Positions 11,282 to 26,316 of a stretch of DNA of 64,000 nt are shown one piece after another. Numbering within the stretch: the first letter of the stretch is position 1; each line of letters starts with the position of its first letter. Origin of the DNA: Triangularia verruculosa (Eukaryota > Ascomycota > Sordariomycetes > Sordariales > Podosporaceae); assembly GCA_033296885.1 (NCBI GenBank), contig MU863875.1:434001-498000 (forward strand). Reading direction: 5' to 3'. The translations under genes were made by a program, and so were the position numbers. Under the pieces are notes generated by a model. The model was not told the origin of the DNA. It worked only from the letters and a program-made list of their open reading frames with translations, and made no database searches.

Positions 11282-12067
11282 GTGAGCCAAGCATCGGGAA
11301 AACGACTTTGACATTATGGACGGGCGCTTAGAGGGGAGCTACTTGAGGAAAATCAGGGCGGAAGGAAGAGCGTGGACGGGAGGAATAATACCAACGACAC
11401 GGCCCGCATTCTGGAATCCACACCGATATGATGGGCCACTGGGGCGTGCAAAGAGGCAGGAAAGGGCGGGGAAGATTGGTTCTGGAATATGAAAGAAGCC
11501 GAGACCAGCAGACGGCTACGCTACATAACATCACCATCATAGAAAGAAATGGTAAGAGGTTTCTTTCGCTGTTTGCCAATGCCTCTCTGCTGACACCAAT
11601 GGGCAAAATCAAAGCGTCAGATTCTCTCAAAGAGTAAAGCGAATTCAAGATCCGCCTTTACATCACTTCTGATTCCATTGACCTGCAACACATGATGAAA
11701 GATCCTCTGCTGCTATTCAATAGGCCGCCATCAAACGAGCTACAAAGGGGTGGGTGCCTCCGCAACAAAGCTGCCAGGAAAGCAACAAGGTGTGTTTGCA
11801 CGGGCAGCAGCAGCAGCAGCGTTGGGTGTATTTGCCCCTTTGCACGCACCACTGCCTCTTTCACTGGCCATCATATCAGGTTTCTCTGCTGAATAAATAC
11901 CCAACTTGAACCCCCTTCTAACCTGCCACAGCTTTACTCCCCTTCTCACCCAGCCCAGATCACTCTTCCTCCCCAAACGAAAAAGCATTAGCATCCTTCT
12001 GGAACTTGGAAACAGCATATCCGACGTATGCGAGACAGACCGAAGCCCTTCACTAGCCAAGTATTAA
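11282..12067. other. Intergenic with a short CAG microsatellite
   Basis: This holds the 3' end of SmF and the unresolved 5' region of the next gene. Positions 11804-11820 are a short CAG repeat. A possible intron, 12026-12089 (GTATGC donor, CTGAC branch, CAG acceptor), would feed the next open frame, but no start codon could be connected to it. Confidence 0.4.
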
Positions 12068-12931
12068 CCGCTGACTACCTCCCCTCCAGAATGTCATCCA
12101 CCAACTTCCGTCGTCTCAGATGACCAGCAGCAGCCGGTAATCACTTACTTCCCCCTTTTCGACCGGGAGCCCACACGCGAGCAAGTGGAAGAAGCAGACC
12201 GACATGCAACCTCGCACCCAGTCACCTTTTACGAATGGAACAAAGCCGGAAGCAGAGATGGATTGACCGACCTCAAAGTATGCCTGCACATCGCCATCAC
12301 TATCGCCGTCGCCCCCTTCGGCCTTCCTCAGCCCCTCAACGTCAAAGGGTTCATCTATAGGAATCTCGAGAAGGGGCTAACTACCGGTTACTACATCTGC
12401 GGCTGCGTTCACTTTGGGTGCTTTCACACCTCGAAGGAAGCCGCAGCGACGGCGTTTCTCCAGAAATGGCGGGGCGAACGGGTACAGCGCAGCAGAACGG
12501 TTCGGTACTTCTACCCGCGCCTAAACCCCGGGGAAAAAGGGAAAGTCAACGAGCTGGCTTTGAGGAGAGGGATCCCGGTGGTGGCGGGGGAGGGCGAGGT
12601 GGAGGATTTTTGTCAGACGACGATTGCGCTTGCGCTGTGGGAGTACGGGCTGACGGTTGAGGAAGTGCCTGAGCTGGCTGGCGAGCTGGAGCGGCTTTGG
12701 AAGGCTTTGGCGCGTCCGGAAAGTGAAGAAGCCTTGAAGGAGTGGGGGTATGGGAGGCGGGGTGGGCCTTGTCGTACCACGGTCGCTAGCAGGGTTGTTG
12801 AGCGGTACTTGCGCGAGCAGCAGCAGCAACAGAGCGATGGTGATGAGGATGATGATGATTATGAGAGGTGCTATGTGTGTGTGGATTGTGGGTTTTCGGT
12901 TTGTCGTTGGGAGCCGGATGGCAATGTGTAG
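12068..12931 (+). CDS. Hypothetical protein, start not resolved
   Basis: The frame is open from 12068 to the TAG at 12929-12931 and is clearly coding from about 12140 (even hydrophobicity, C/G-ending codons), but it has no ATG near its front. Only GTG at 12185 was available as an apparent start. The likely explanation is a short 5' exon joined at the CAG acceptor 12088-12089, but every upstream frame tested hits a stop or lacks ATG. The protein has an ITYFPLFDREPTREQV front, a GYYICGCVHFGCFHT segment, an acidic Gln/Asp-rich stretch after REQQQQQ and a final CYVCVDCGFSVC, so paired cysteines at both ends could bind metal. I do not recognise the family. It could be a gene with a remote first exon or one that has lost its start. 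A transposon begins 40 bases after the stop. Confidence 0.5.
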   Translation, partial: PLTTSPPECHPPTSVVSDDQQQPVITYFPLFDREPTREQVEEADRHATSHPVTFYEWNKAGSRDGLTDLKVCLHIAITIAVAPFGLPQPLNVKGFIYRNLEKGLTTGYYICGCVHFGCFHTSKEAAATAFLQKWRGERVQRSRTVRYFYPRLNPGEKGKVNELALRRGIPVVAGEGEVEDFCQTTIALALWEYGLTVEEVPELAGELERLWKALARPESEEALKEWGYGRRGGPCRTTVASRVVERYLREQQQQQSDGDEDDDDYERCYVCVDCGFSVCRWEPDGNV

Positions 12932-12964
12932 TTTGGAAAACTCAAGATGGGGGTTGAGGTAGGA

Positions 12965-13248
12965 GTACACTACGCTGTGGACAGAATAATTGGTACTGCA
13001 AGCTAGGATCACACCTGAAGAATAGTAGAAATGGCCTATCAACTATCTTCTTGGGCCTTATCACTATCTTTTGACACGTTAAGAGTATTTTGTAAGGTGT
13101 TCTCGATATCTTCCAACGCCTGTTAACTATCTTTTAGGGCCTATTAACTATCTTTTACGGCCTATTAACTATCCTTTTACGGCCCTATTAACTTGTTATA
13201 TTCCCACTTTGCAGTGCCAGTTTTTTTCTTGTCCAGGACGTGTACACT
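12965..13248. mobile_element. Small non-autonomous TIR element, copy 1, with 7-bp target duplication
   Basis: The element proper is 12972-13241 (270 bp). It starts ACGCTGTGGA and ends CCAGGACGT. The first and last 40 or so bases are imperfect inverted repeats sharing an AATAAnTGG...CTGCA core. Direct repeats GTACACT at 12965-12971 and 13242-13248 flank it exactly. The inside is a series of diverged units of about 21 bp built on AACTATCTTTTA-GGCCTATT. There is no coding capacity. It matches copies at 26324-26807 and 57708-57895, and relics near 45 kb. The transposase source is unknown; a MULE-like or other superfamily with long target duplications is possible. Confidence 0.85.
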
Positions 13249-13760
13249 TACCTAAATGTCAATGCTCCTGTGTCTGGGAGACTTCTGGGGAAAAAAACCA
13301 CGTCAAAGAAAGCATCGGGGAAGAAGGCAAAGAAGAATCCATCAATGTCGGCACTGAGAGAAACCCAATGCTCGAAAGGGAAAAGGACCGATTGATTGGC
13401 ATTCATTTTTTTTCTGGTCGATCGACATTAAAGTACCTCTTCTCGATTTCCTTCAGGTAAGCCCTGATGTAACAAGTGCTCTTAGGCACCTGAGCGCAAA
13501 GACCCTTTGTCTCTTATTAGGTATGGAAACAAATACATAACTTGCGGTTTCTCGCAATAGACATGCTCTCTGAACCTGGTGTGTGAGAAACTGATGATAA
13601 AAAGGCGCACGGTTTTCAATGAGTCAGATCAGATAAATTGCAAAACTAGCCTCTTCAGAATCCAGAAAAGTTTCGTTTCCCCATCACGATCGCCCCCGAT
13701 GATTTTTGATTGTTACATGTAGTATGTACCTGACAATTATATCCCTTCCCCAGCAGCACA
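13249..13760. other. Intergenic, no gene seen
   Basis: This lies between the small transposon and the 3' end of PRMT5. No codon-biased frame or RNA gene could be supported. Confidence 0.45.
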
Positions 13761-16249
13761 CTACATCAAACAGGCAACCTTCTTGCTGCTGTGCATCTCG
13801 CTCGCCCCAACCTTGATCCTGCTCTGCGGCCCAACCCAGGCGTACACCTCGACCAACCACTCATACCACACCTTGGTGTCGTCCGTCTGCCTCCACATGC
13901 TGACCTCGAGTTCGGTGTCCTGGGGGAAGTAAAGCGGTTTCTATTTTTTTTTTGTTCATCATCATTAGCACACCATGCTCCCAATATCAATCATGTGCGA
14001 GAAGAAGAAAAACATACCTTGAGCGGGAAGAAAATCGGAAACCAGCTAATCATATCCTTGCTCTTCCAATCAATCTGATCAGGCAGGATACTAATCTCCA
14101 CCTTCTCCCCCTCCCTCCCCTCCACCTGCGATTCATACAGCGTCGACTCAAAGTACCCCGCCAAACCGTGAATAACGCCCCTCGTCGGGCACACAAACGT
14201 AAGATGCGTGTGTCTCGCGTTGTGCTCGTTCGTGCCGTTGGAGCCGTACATCGCCCCTCCTCCCGGGGTGACGTACTTTTTCCCGAAGCCGTGCTGCATC
14301 GCAAAGTCGTCTGCGCGGTTGATGCCCACCGGGTGGATGAATTCCCAGGCCTGTTGGAACCTCGGGTGGTTGGGCACCTTTTGGGCGACAAAGTCGAGCT
14401 GGAAGAGGCGGACGACGTAGGGGATCTCGAAGGCGTGGGGGTCCGACTCGCGGGAGGAGATGTCGGCGAAGAGGCGGGGGGTGGAGATTGGGGAGAGGTG
14501 TGCCGTGTAGGAATGGGGGATGGAGATCCCGTTGGGATGGGAGAGGTGGTGCTGGATGCCGTCGAGGCATTCGGGGGATAACTCATTGTCGCCGAAGGAA
14601 CCCAGGAGCTCGCTGACGAGGATGTCGACTTTCACGGGGGCGGTGGCGCCGCGGGGGATGGGGCCGCCCCAGCCGCGCATGTCCGTTTTGACGAGGGTCA
14701 CCTGCCCGTTCCACTCCTTCTTGTTTTTGTTGAGGAGGTAGACGAACGCATTCTGGTTCTTCTCCACCGCCCAGAGTTGGATCTTGGTGTTGGTTGCGGC
14801 CGCAGCACGCAACACTCGAGTGACCAGTGGGCCGCGACCAGCGCCAGCTACAGCGCAGATGAGCTCTGGGTTGTAGGGCTCAGCTTCTGTCCCGAGAGCG
14901 GAGGGCTTCTTGAGGATCTTCCACTCGGCCATGGCTTCGGTGATGGCGGCTTGGTACTGATCGTATTTCACCGGGTCGCCCTCAAAGACCTCGTAGGTGG
15001 CGGACTCGAGGTTGTCGGCGAGGGGCTGGAGCGGGGACTGCAGCCAGTCCTGAAAGCTACTCAAAGCTGGGGTTTCCATGGCGGTGAAAGGGGGCTGTTG
15101 GCGCTCGAGATACTTCATGTAGGAAACATAGTCGTTAAGCCCGGACTTGGGTTTCCGCTCCTGGAGGGCCTTGCTGGCTTCGGCGAGGGAGGGGTACTCG
15201 ATGGCCTTGATAGCGCGGGCGACGCCGAGGTCTTCGGCGTTGGGGCCGACATCGTTGAGGATGATCCAGGGGGCGTTCTTGAGACGCATGTACCGGTTGA
15301 TGAGGTCTTGGTGGTGTTTGCTGAGGGTTGGGTTGCCGGCTCGGTTAGTCTGGAAGACGGCCTGGCCAATTGTGAGGAAGTGCAATGGTTCGGAAAACCA
15401 CCGTTCTTGGAGGGCCTTCTCGGGTACACGGCGAGGGATGCGAAGAGCCAGGAATAGGCGGCTCGAGTACTCGCATACTGACCGGATGGTGTGCCAGGAG
15501 TCCCACGAAGTAAAAATGTCAATCTCCTTCTTGGGGTCGGCGTCTATCCTGCTTCCGTCAAAAATATCCGAGAGCGTCTCGCACTTCTCCTCCAAGAGAG
15601 GCTCGCGGTACATGGGCAGGTGAATGATCAAGTTGGCCCTTGTGACCTGGAGCAGCGCCTCTTGGATAGCACGAGCATACTGGGCAACTCCAGGACCGCT
15701 CTCGTCTTGCCTTGGACCCGGGATCACAATGGTCCTGGCACCGCAGAAGTTGGCGTAGGCAACTTCCATGTTCAGAACCTGGCGGGAGATGCCCGAGATG
15801 TATGGGTCTCGCGAGCACAGATCAATCCATGGGCTGGCATAAGTGATGAGAGAGCCGATGTGGTGGCTTGGGTATAGCGAGGTGTCTTCATCTGTCAAAG
15901 TAGGTACAATGGGTACCGGCAAAGACGGATTCGTCCTCTGGGCCGGGGTGAGACGCTCGCTCCATTCTTGCCTCTCAGCCAGGAACTCCTTATGTTGGTC
16001 GACGACCCTCTGGAAAAAATGGCGGTTTGTGATTGGAGCAGTGACAAAGTTGAACTAAACCATCCGTGTTAGTGGTAGGTGTTCTTGCGGGAAGCTGCCA
16101 GGGGATCTTGTTACTCCACTGTTAAGGACCTGGTTGTACTGGTCGTCGTCGAGAACCTCGCACCGGTCTGAGTCGTGTTGACCAATGTAGTAGTGAGGAC
16201 GGGACTCATAGTCCTCTGAGGCTGGGTTGAGGGCTCCTGAGTAAGACAT
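13761..16249 (-). CDS. PRMT5: Protein arginine N-methyltransferase 5 (Skb1/Hsl7 type)
   Basis: A type II arginine methyltransferase making symmetric dimethylarginine, known for methylating Sm proteins, histones and ribosomal proteins. Exons on the minus strand: 16249-16115, 16054-14018, 13940-13761, giving 783 residues. The N-terminal half matches the TIM-barrel region. The PRMT5-specific YEVFEGDPVKYDQYQ lies at about 399-413, with the Phe that favours symmetric methylation. The SAM-binding loop AGAGRGPL is at about 448-455 and the double-E loop SELLGSFGDNE at about 526-536. The C-terminal beta-barrel ends with MWRQTDDTKVWYEWLVE, recovered only by splicing the short last exon. The start MSYSGALN is in a separate first exon of 45 codons. 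The gene is divergent from PRP43 with a shared 0.7-kb upstream region. Confidence 0.96.
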
Positions 16250-19318
<3,069 letters not shown>

Positions 19319-22300
19319 TCTGCTTCATGCGGAGGGTGGTGTGCTGTAATGTATTTTGTTGCGGGAGCATGGAATTTTAAAACAAAATTTCAGGGAGTTA
19401 ACGAGAAAGTTGACCATTTTGTCTTTTAAGCACAGCTTACCTAGCTGATTAGACCCGTCATGGCTTTTGTGTTCAGGAGGTTGGGAATATCTAATAGGAG
19501 AGATTTTACCCCTTCAAGGTACTGATTCATGACTGTGAAATGTGATACAAGGTACGTGATGCGTAACCGCTGGAGAATATGTATAAGGGCGTGGGTGTGT
19601 TTGGTGATGAGGGTAATAAATGATGATGATGGGAGTGGTAAAGTGGTGAGTGGGTGGATGGATGGATCCAACGCGATGATGATGATGACGATGGTGGTGT
19701 AAAGATACCCTCTAGACATCCGACACGCCCAGCCTAATCGATTAAACAGCGAGAAAGCAAGATAAGTCCTCCGCCAGATCAAGACAGCAACAATCATGTA
19801 AAGAGTGCCCCACTTGGTAGGTATGTAGTAGCTAGCATAAAAGTTGAATCGGTGAAAAAAAGGGTGTGGAAGACATCATCCACAGCCGACAAGGGTGTTC
19901 TTCTCCTTTCTCATCATAACCAGTCTTTCTTTCCCTTTTTGAAACGATAGATGGCGTTTCCCACGGCAAGTGTGGCCGCCGGTTTCATGGGTCAGGAGCA
20001 TATTAAAAGGCAGTGGAACCTCAAATATGATCACTTCTAAAGCAAAAAATATTTCGTCGTCCAATCAAATAGATAGGGAAGGGAAAGCTTTACATGCGGC
20101 TTGCCGAGGGATGGGCGGCCGGCGACCGGTCCGGAACATGGGGTTTTTTGGCTCTCTTGTTCCCCGAGAGCTAATTGAGAATTGGTGGCTGCTATGCAAG
20201 TGCCGTGCCACCATGCCATATGCCCCAGGTGGTCCAATCAGCTTGGCCAAGAATGCGAGCTGATATTGGCGAGTGGGAGCTGGGAATATTGAGAAAGGGT
20301 GTATCATGGGGGTCAGCATTCTTGTTTATACCAGTAGTCATCGTAGGATCTGGATTTCTGGGTTGTTAAGTGTCTCTCTGTCTTTTCTAGGCAGTTGAAA
20401 ATTGCCGAACTTAAGTGTATTATTTCTTGCTTTGGTGAGTTATTAAGGTGGTAATCAAGGCTCCCGTTCTCAATGCGAAGCTACGTTCAAGTCTTCATCA
20501 CCAACCGTCTTTGATAGTGGCGATGATTAACTGAAAACTCATCCCTACCTATATTGCACCGCGGTTTCGACATCCGGCGCTGATTGTGACCTACCGACCG
20601 GGATGGCCCGTCGAGCGTAGTAGCATCCATGTGGTCGATGCTGCGAGCCTGACGCCATCTGCCTTGAATGCTGCCACGCGGAGACCGGAAGGAGACGAGG
20701 TGTGCCGAGAGTTATTGCTTCTCTCGCTGTGATGTCGTATTCTCGAACGTTGTGCTTATTATTGATGTTTGCATCCCGTCGATGGCCCATTGCTTGAAGA
20801 GATCTCTGCTGCGTAAGTTGAGACGAACAAGGGGAAAAGTTCCGTCTCGCTGCATTAACGTGGGTGTTACGACATGGCGGCAGCAGGTTGATGATAACAC
20901 GCCGGTTGGTCTGTTGCCATGAAGAGTGTTTTGAAGTGAGGGTCGGCCAGCAATGGCTGGAGGAGAAGGCTAGTGTCACGGCTGCTCCAGACCACTGCAC
21001 CAGAGAGCGTGATTGCTATTAAAAGCTACAAGCGAGCAATATTTGCAGGCATTGCTCGCTCCAGTGGTATATATATGGTGGTGGCACTCCGCCAGTGCCA
21101 TCACAGCTGGTGTTTTGCGGTGAGCAGGCGATCTTGTCTATGATGTTGCTGGATACTCTGAGAATGGACATCACTGTCCGCGGCTGCCCATACGGAGTGA
21201 CTGGTTGCTGTGGTTGGTCCAGGTTATGCCGAGACCTCCCTGTGGTGGTATGCTTTCTAGGCCCTGTGATCAAGATTTCCATGGTACCTATCATGACCAT
21301 ATCATGACCCGAGACTGCTCAGTACCATGATGTAAGCGGTGAATAAAGGCCGAAACTCGATGGTACTGGTAAAGAAACGGCTCTAGCACCCGGGAGACCA
21401 TGAGATATAGCTTGAGGCGTCATCGGGCCTGCAGAGACGAAACATGTGACTGACGGGGCCCATCAAAGTCAACCACGGCGTAGGTTAAGCGGCGATGGCG
21501 GCTAGCAAGGAAGCAGAGATACCTCCGTCAGCTGGGTGTACTCTGTATGCATGGCCCATGTTGTGAGTGAAGGTTCACGCCCCGCTTCCACCGCTACCCT
21601 CCCCGGCTCAAACGGGGAGGCAACAAGGCTGGAAACGTGTTGGCGGAGAGTGTGACTTCCCTGTTGGACAGCTCATCGCTTCTTTGATCGACTGGACGCC
21701 TGTGTGATATTCGGGGAAAACATGGGGTCTGTTGTTATGGGACGAGGTACGGCAGTCTGGACAGTGAGGGCACTGTATGCCCCACAGATAGGCGACCCGC
21801 TGGTCCGTGGATCCCACTGACAGACCGGGATGTGGCAGCCCCATGTTTCTTGGCGGGGGTTGGGTTTTGCACCATTTCTCAACAGGCAGCGATCGCTGCT
21901 TGAGGATATCCACATTCACATTGCTTCTTTTGCTTCTGCCGACCGAAGAAGCTTCTTTTCAGCCTCAACTGGCGCAGAAATCAGCAGAAAAACATGGGAA
22001 TGGCATGTCAAGATATTCTTGTGCCACCCTCTTGGCTCCCGCCTCGACCCACTCGGCCCGTCTGACACAGCACAGGAGAAAAGGGACCTCGCACCTTGGG
22101 TTACACAGTCGGACGGGAATGATGGCCACTCTACAGTGGGGGTACACTGAAGAGCTCGAGTCCCCGCCAGAGCTCCCTATTCGTCGCCCAGCCCGCATCT
22201 TCGACGCCTACGGTTCGACAACGCCAGCACGTTGAGAGGGTCCAAGGTCGGACCATACCTATGCGAGATAGTGCCATTGTCATCTATCACTTTTGGACAC

Positions 22301-23104
22301 TGCAGCTCCGGAGCAGCATGCTCAACACCCCCGGCCTCTTACCAAATTTATCTCGTATCGTTCCATGAACCCACACGCAGCGACAGCTTCGCAGAGACCG
22401 TTTTCTCAAACGATGTCCCCCCGTATTTTCACCTTCCTTTATTCAGACCATCCGCGTTCGGCCTTGGCAACAACCAGCGGACTTCTCTTACTGCCGGCGC
22501 TCCGTGTGTTTGTCCACCAGGGATTCCACGCGCCTGATACATACTATCACTTGCAAGGTCCGGAGCACGGTCCGGGTGGTGTTTCCGAACCCCTCAATCA
22601 ACAAGATGGCGTGTCCCGCAAGGGGCGGCATCATTCGTCTGCACCCTGGCGACCTCGATGACCCATGAAGGCAACATGGCATCGATGGAACAAAAAACAT
22701 GTATGTCAGGTTGTATTCTGCAGACATTGGAGGAAGGCGCCACATGGAAGGGAAATCCGGGCGAACCAGAGCCAACCCCCGGTCACCACCCCTTGTCAAT
22801 CCCGTCTCGGCTCTCAACCGCCGGCAGCTCTTCGTTCCCTTGGCCTGCTGTTCGTCTGGTCGTAGCATGAGCCCTGTTCACGTCAGAGGTCGACAAAGAC
22901 GCGCCGAGATGGTTTATTTAGAAATATAAATCCAGCCGGATCTCGTGGGATACGTTTCTTTTTCCTTCCGTTGTTTGACCCATGCGCTTGTTGGCATCCA
23001 CCCAACCCTGGAGAGATCAGACGAGCCAGAAGGCATCTTGAGCTTTCTTTTTCTTCCAAAGCCGCTTGGCTGTCAGCGGACAGTCCACACCTCATATTTC
23101 ATTT
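19319..23104. other. Gene-free stretch, 3.8 kb
   Basis: Open stretches exist on both strands (for example around 21800-22700), but none shows consistent codon bias, plausible splice joins or a recognisable protein. No transposon ends, tRNA or rRNA were seen. A non-coding transcript cannot be judged from sequence alone. Confidence 0.4.
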
Positions 23105-23111
23105 TATATAA
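23105..23111 (+). promoter_or_regulatory. TATA box candidate
   Basis: TATATAA lies 66-72 bases before the ATG of the 127-residue protein, a sensible place for a fungal TATA element. This suggests a regulated rather than constitutive promoter. Confidence 0.45.
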
Positions 23112-23176
23112 CCCCCTAGGACCATTTGGTGGAACCTATCAATACCCACAGCTTGCTCAACCAAATCACCATCATC

Positions 23177-23623
23177 ATGTCTGGAGGATACAACAAGTTT
23201 CGCTGCAAGTATTTCTTGAGCTATAACTGCCCCAATTGGGTCTTTATGAACGGCCACGCTTGTGGCGCATGTTTGGTAAGTTCACTGTTCATCATTTCCA
23301 ACATTTTTTACATGTGACTGACTGTGTATCGAATACAGGCCGAGGGCCGTGATGCAATGGAGCCGGCGGAGCCCGCCGGGGGTCTCTCAAACTGGCGACA
23401 ACCCACTGAGGTCTGCGTCCCCAAAGCGTTCCAGGGAACTCTCCAATACATCGTGATGGAAGCTGTTCCGAACGATGCCGCCGGATCATATTGGACCTTG
23501 CGGCAAAAGATCCTGGACCCCCGAGCCCAGATGGGCCAAATCAACCACAACCAAATTACCACGAGCGACACCCCACGGCCTGTCATGACCACGGCGGGCA
23601 TGGCTATGCAGGTCCGATATTAA
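23177..23623 (+). CDS. Small cysteine-containing protein of unknown function
   Basis: Two exons, 23177-23275 and 23339-23623, give 127 residues; donor GTAAGT, acceptor CAG, phase 0. The first exon codes four cysteines (10, 18, 29, 32) in the frame FRCKYF-YNCPNWVF-ACGACL, followed across the intron by AEGRD. This is the spacing expected of a small metal-binding or disulfide knuckle. The C-terminal part has no cysteine and resembles no domain I know; there is no signal peptide or membrane helix. From memory, similar short proteins with the CPxWV element occur in other sordariomycetes without assigned function. The gene stands alone with several kilobases of gene-free DNA on each side and has a TATA box, which fits conditional expression. 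Confidence 0.72.
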
Positions 23624-26316
23624 GGGGGTTCACAAACTGAACGGACCTCGATGTTGCGAATTTCTTTAGTTAGCGCGTACCAACAACTCGGCCGACAGTG
23701 CAAACAACGATATTTCCCACCAGTTGGATATATGGAGGAGAGAACTCCATGGATGGGTACACAGAACCAACGATGGAGCGATAACAGTCGATTTTCTTAA
23801 CTTTCTTCTCTTTCCCACCTCGATCGGCCCATAGGCGCAGCAAATTGTTTGAGCAACAAGATGGATACCGTTTATATTCAGTGCTTGGTTCCTATCAAAT
23901 GTGGAGGGTGTGAATCTGCAGGCTTGGTTGACATGGGAGTCTATGGTTACATGGGTGGCACGGAAAGGTGTTGCTTTCCTGCGTGATTGCGGCGTGAACT
24001 GGTCTTGGTCGAATTACTGTCATTCTCGGGCTCAATTGAGCAATCACAACAAACAGAGTGTGTGATATTACCCAGATTATACCTACTAGCACAATGTGTA
24101 CTTCAGAGCGAATCCCCACACAATTGGTCTCGAACGAACACCTGTGCCGGCCTGTCAGGACTAGCCAGCCTCCTGCATACCAACTTGGTGCTCGTCGCGG
24201 GAAAGGGAATCTATCTCCGTCGAGACTGCAGATGCAGCCCGTTGCGTCATGGCCAAAGGCAACTTGAAAGCGGGTTGGTGTGTTGTATGTCAGAGATAAG
24301 CCTTCTCTATCGTCGCCGACAAAGCAGGGTCAGCCCGGTCTCCTCTTGTCTCTCTCACACCATACACGCATCGTCTCTCCCGTTCCCCTTTCTTCTTCGG
24401 TTGCGCAGGTATTGCGGTTCTCAGTCTTGCGAATCAAAAAGCAGCGGTCCCGTCACACAGCTTTTAGTCTGCAGCCGTGCATCGATCTACCCCTCCTTCG
24501 GACCAGTCTGGACTTGATAGGTGCTGTCCAAGCCAGAGACGCTGGTGGGGTGCGGGATGGGTTTATATTCGCTGCTAGCGGACGGCATAACGCAGCGGCA
24601 GAAAAGCGTGCTTGGTGTCGACATCACATGGTGGGAGCAGCGATGTCTACCGCCCTGCTGCCAAGTCCCGCTTCCAATCAGATGGGGACGGGCAACCTGG
24701 TTGTATCACGTCTGCACATATTGGATAGGCGACCATCGCCTATTTGAGCAGGGTCGACAAGAACTGCCGTGTCGTAGCAGCAGCCTGCTTCACACCACTA
24801 CCCAGAAGACATACCTACCACACCCTACGATTTTGAGTACGACCCGTTCTTGAACATCGGCCACCACCATCTTGCACCGGGCTGGACGATCTGAGGCATT
24901 AGCCCCACGGCCCGGGCCAGCATCCGAATGCCGCATATCAAATTGTCAATTGATATCTGAGAAGTGACACGCCAGTCGGGAGGCTCTCAAACTACATGCG
25001 CAAGTTTCACAAGTACCAGCTTGAAGACTCCACTGGTTCTTAAGGTCCTAGTTCGTCCCCTCTTGGCCGAGCGTCATGTCGCTGCCTTCCCTATCCTTGT
25101 CCTGGCTTTGACTCATTTTGCTCACGACGATGACAAGTCAATCTACAGCTGGCTGGCGTTCTCGAAACAAAACCCCCAGCCAACAAAACAAATAGTTTAG
25201 TAGAACGCGTCAAAGCCCATCCCCATCCTTCGGACCGACTCCAACACTGAAAGTGCCAAGACACTACCTCAATCACAAACAACGGCAAGAAGAAACAGGA
25301 AACAAACAGCTAGGCAAGGTTCGGCAAGGCCCGGCGTCCCGGCCCCTGGACGAGACGAACGACGATGACTCCACAAGATTCCGCACGCGAACCGTTTGAA
25401 CTAGTGGGTCTAGTTTAGCGTAACGGTTGGGGGTTACAGGGGTCGAGGGTGCTTCGAGTGGGGGGAGGGGATCACAGTGGCACTTAACATTTGTAATGCT
25501 GTTCTTCTTTTACTCTCACGACTTTCGGATTCTCAAATAGATGAGAACTGCCGAAAAGGTCAGGCCATCGGGGTTTATAATTGAAAGGGAATAACAAGGG
25601 AATGCTCATCTTCAAAGTAAGGTACCTTCCTCTTCCGCAAAGGACTTCCAGGGGACGGTGGCATTCATCCAGAAACTGTCATCATGAGACTATACCATCG
25701 GTCTCTATACCTCTTTCTCCCGCAACTCTTTTATCACACATACTACCCCACAGTTGGAGTTCTCTCTCCAAGTGCACATTAATCCTCCAATATCTCAAAG
25801 GAGATTGGGCGGGATGCGAAAACGGAACATGCCATATTCTGCATGGGGTTTCCTCTTTTCTTTTTTCGGAGAGGACGCTAATAAGCTAACCCGAAACCCG
25901 AACCCGAGTCGGACGACAGAGAGACCACGGACCCCCCCCCCAAAAAAATACAATGACAATTAGTCTATGCCCCATTTGAATCTCAAAACCACGTGGTGGT
26001 AGGAATGACGTGTGAGTGGTGTTCCCTGTTCCGTGTCTTGGGCGTTTCTTGCTTGGACTTCCCTCTTTCTCTGTCTCGCGAGGAACTTTGCATTGACGTT
26101 GACACTAATACCAAGTTCTTCCCCCGCGACTAGCTTAAGGACAGGACTGCAAGGTCTCTGAAAGACTGAGGTGACATGAAAGGAATTAGACTACAACGTC
26201 TGACAGCAACAGTGGCATCGACATGAAAGGGGTTTATTCCTCCCATTTTATTGGGATTCCAAGGGTTTATGATAAGAGGCTCTGAATCCGGACCCGGTGT
26301 TTATGCATACCCACTA
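23624..26316. other. Gene-free stretch, 2.7 kb
   Basis: No frame with gene-like codon use or splice structure was found on either strand. Homopolymer runs (C and A near 25930-25950) are the only simple structure noted. The stretch ends at the target duplication of the next transposon. Confidence 0.4.

Noticed and set aside
22232..22868. Overlapping open frames on both strands around 22.2-22.9 kb
   Set aside because: No frame dominates, no splice structure emerges and the proteins look random.
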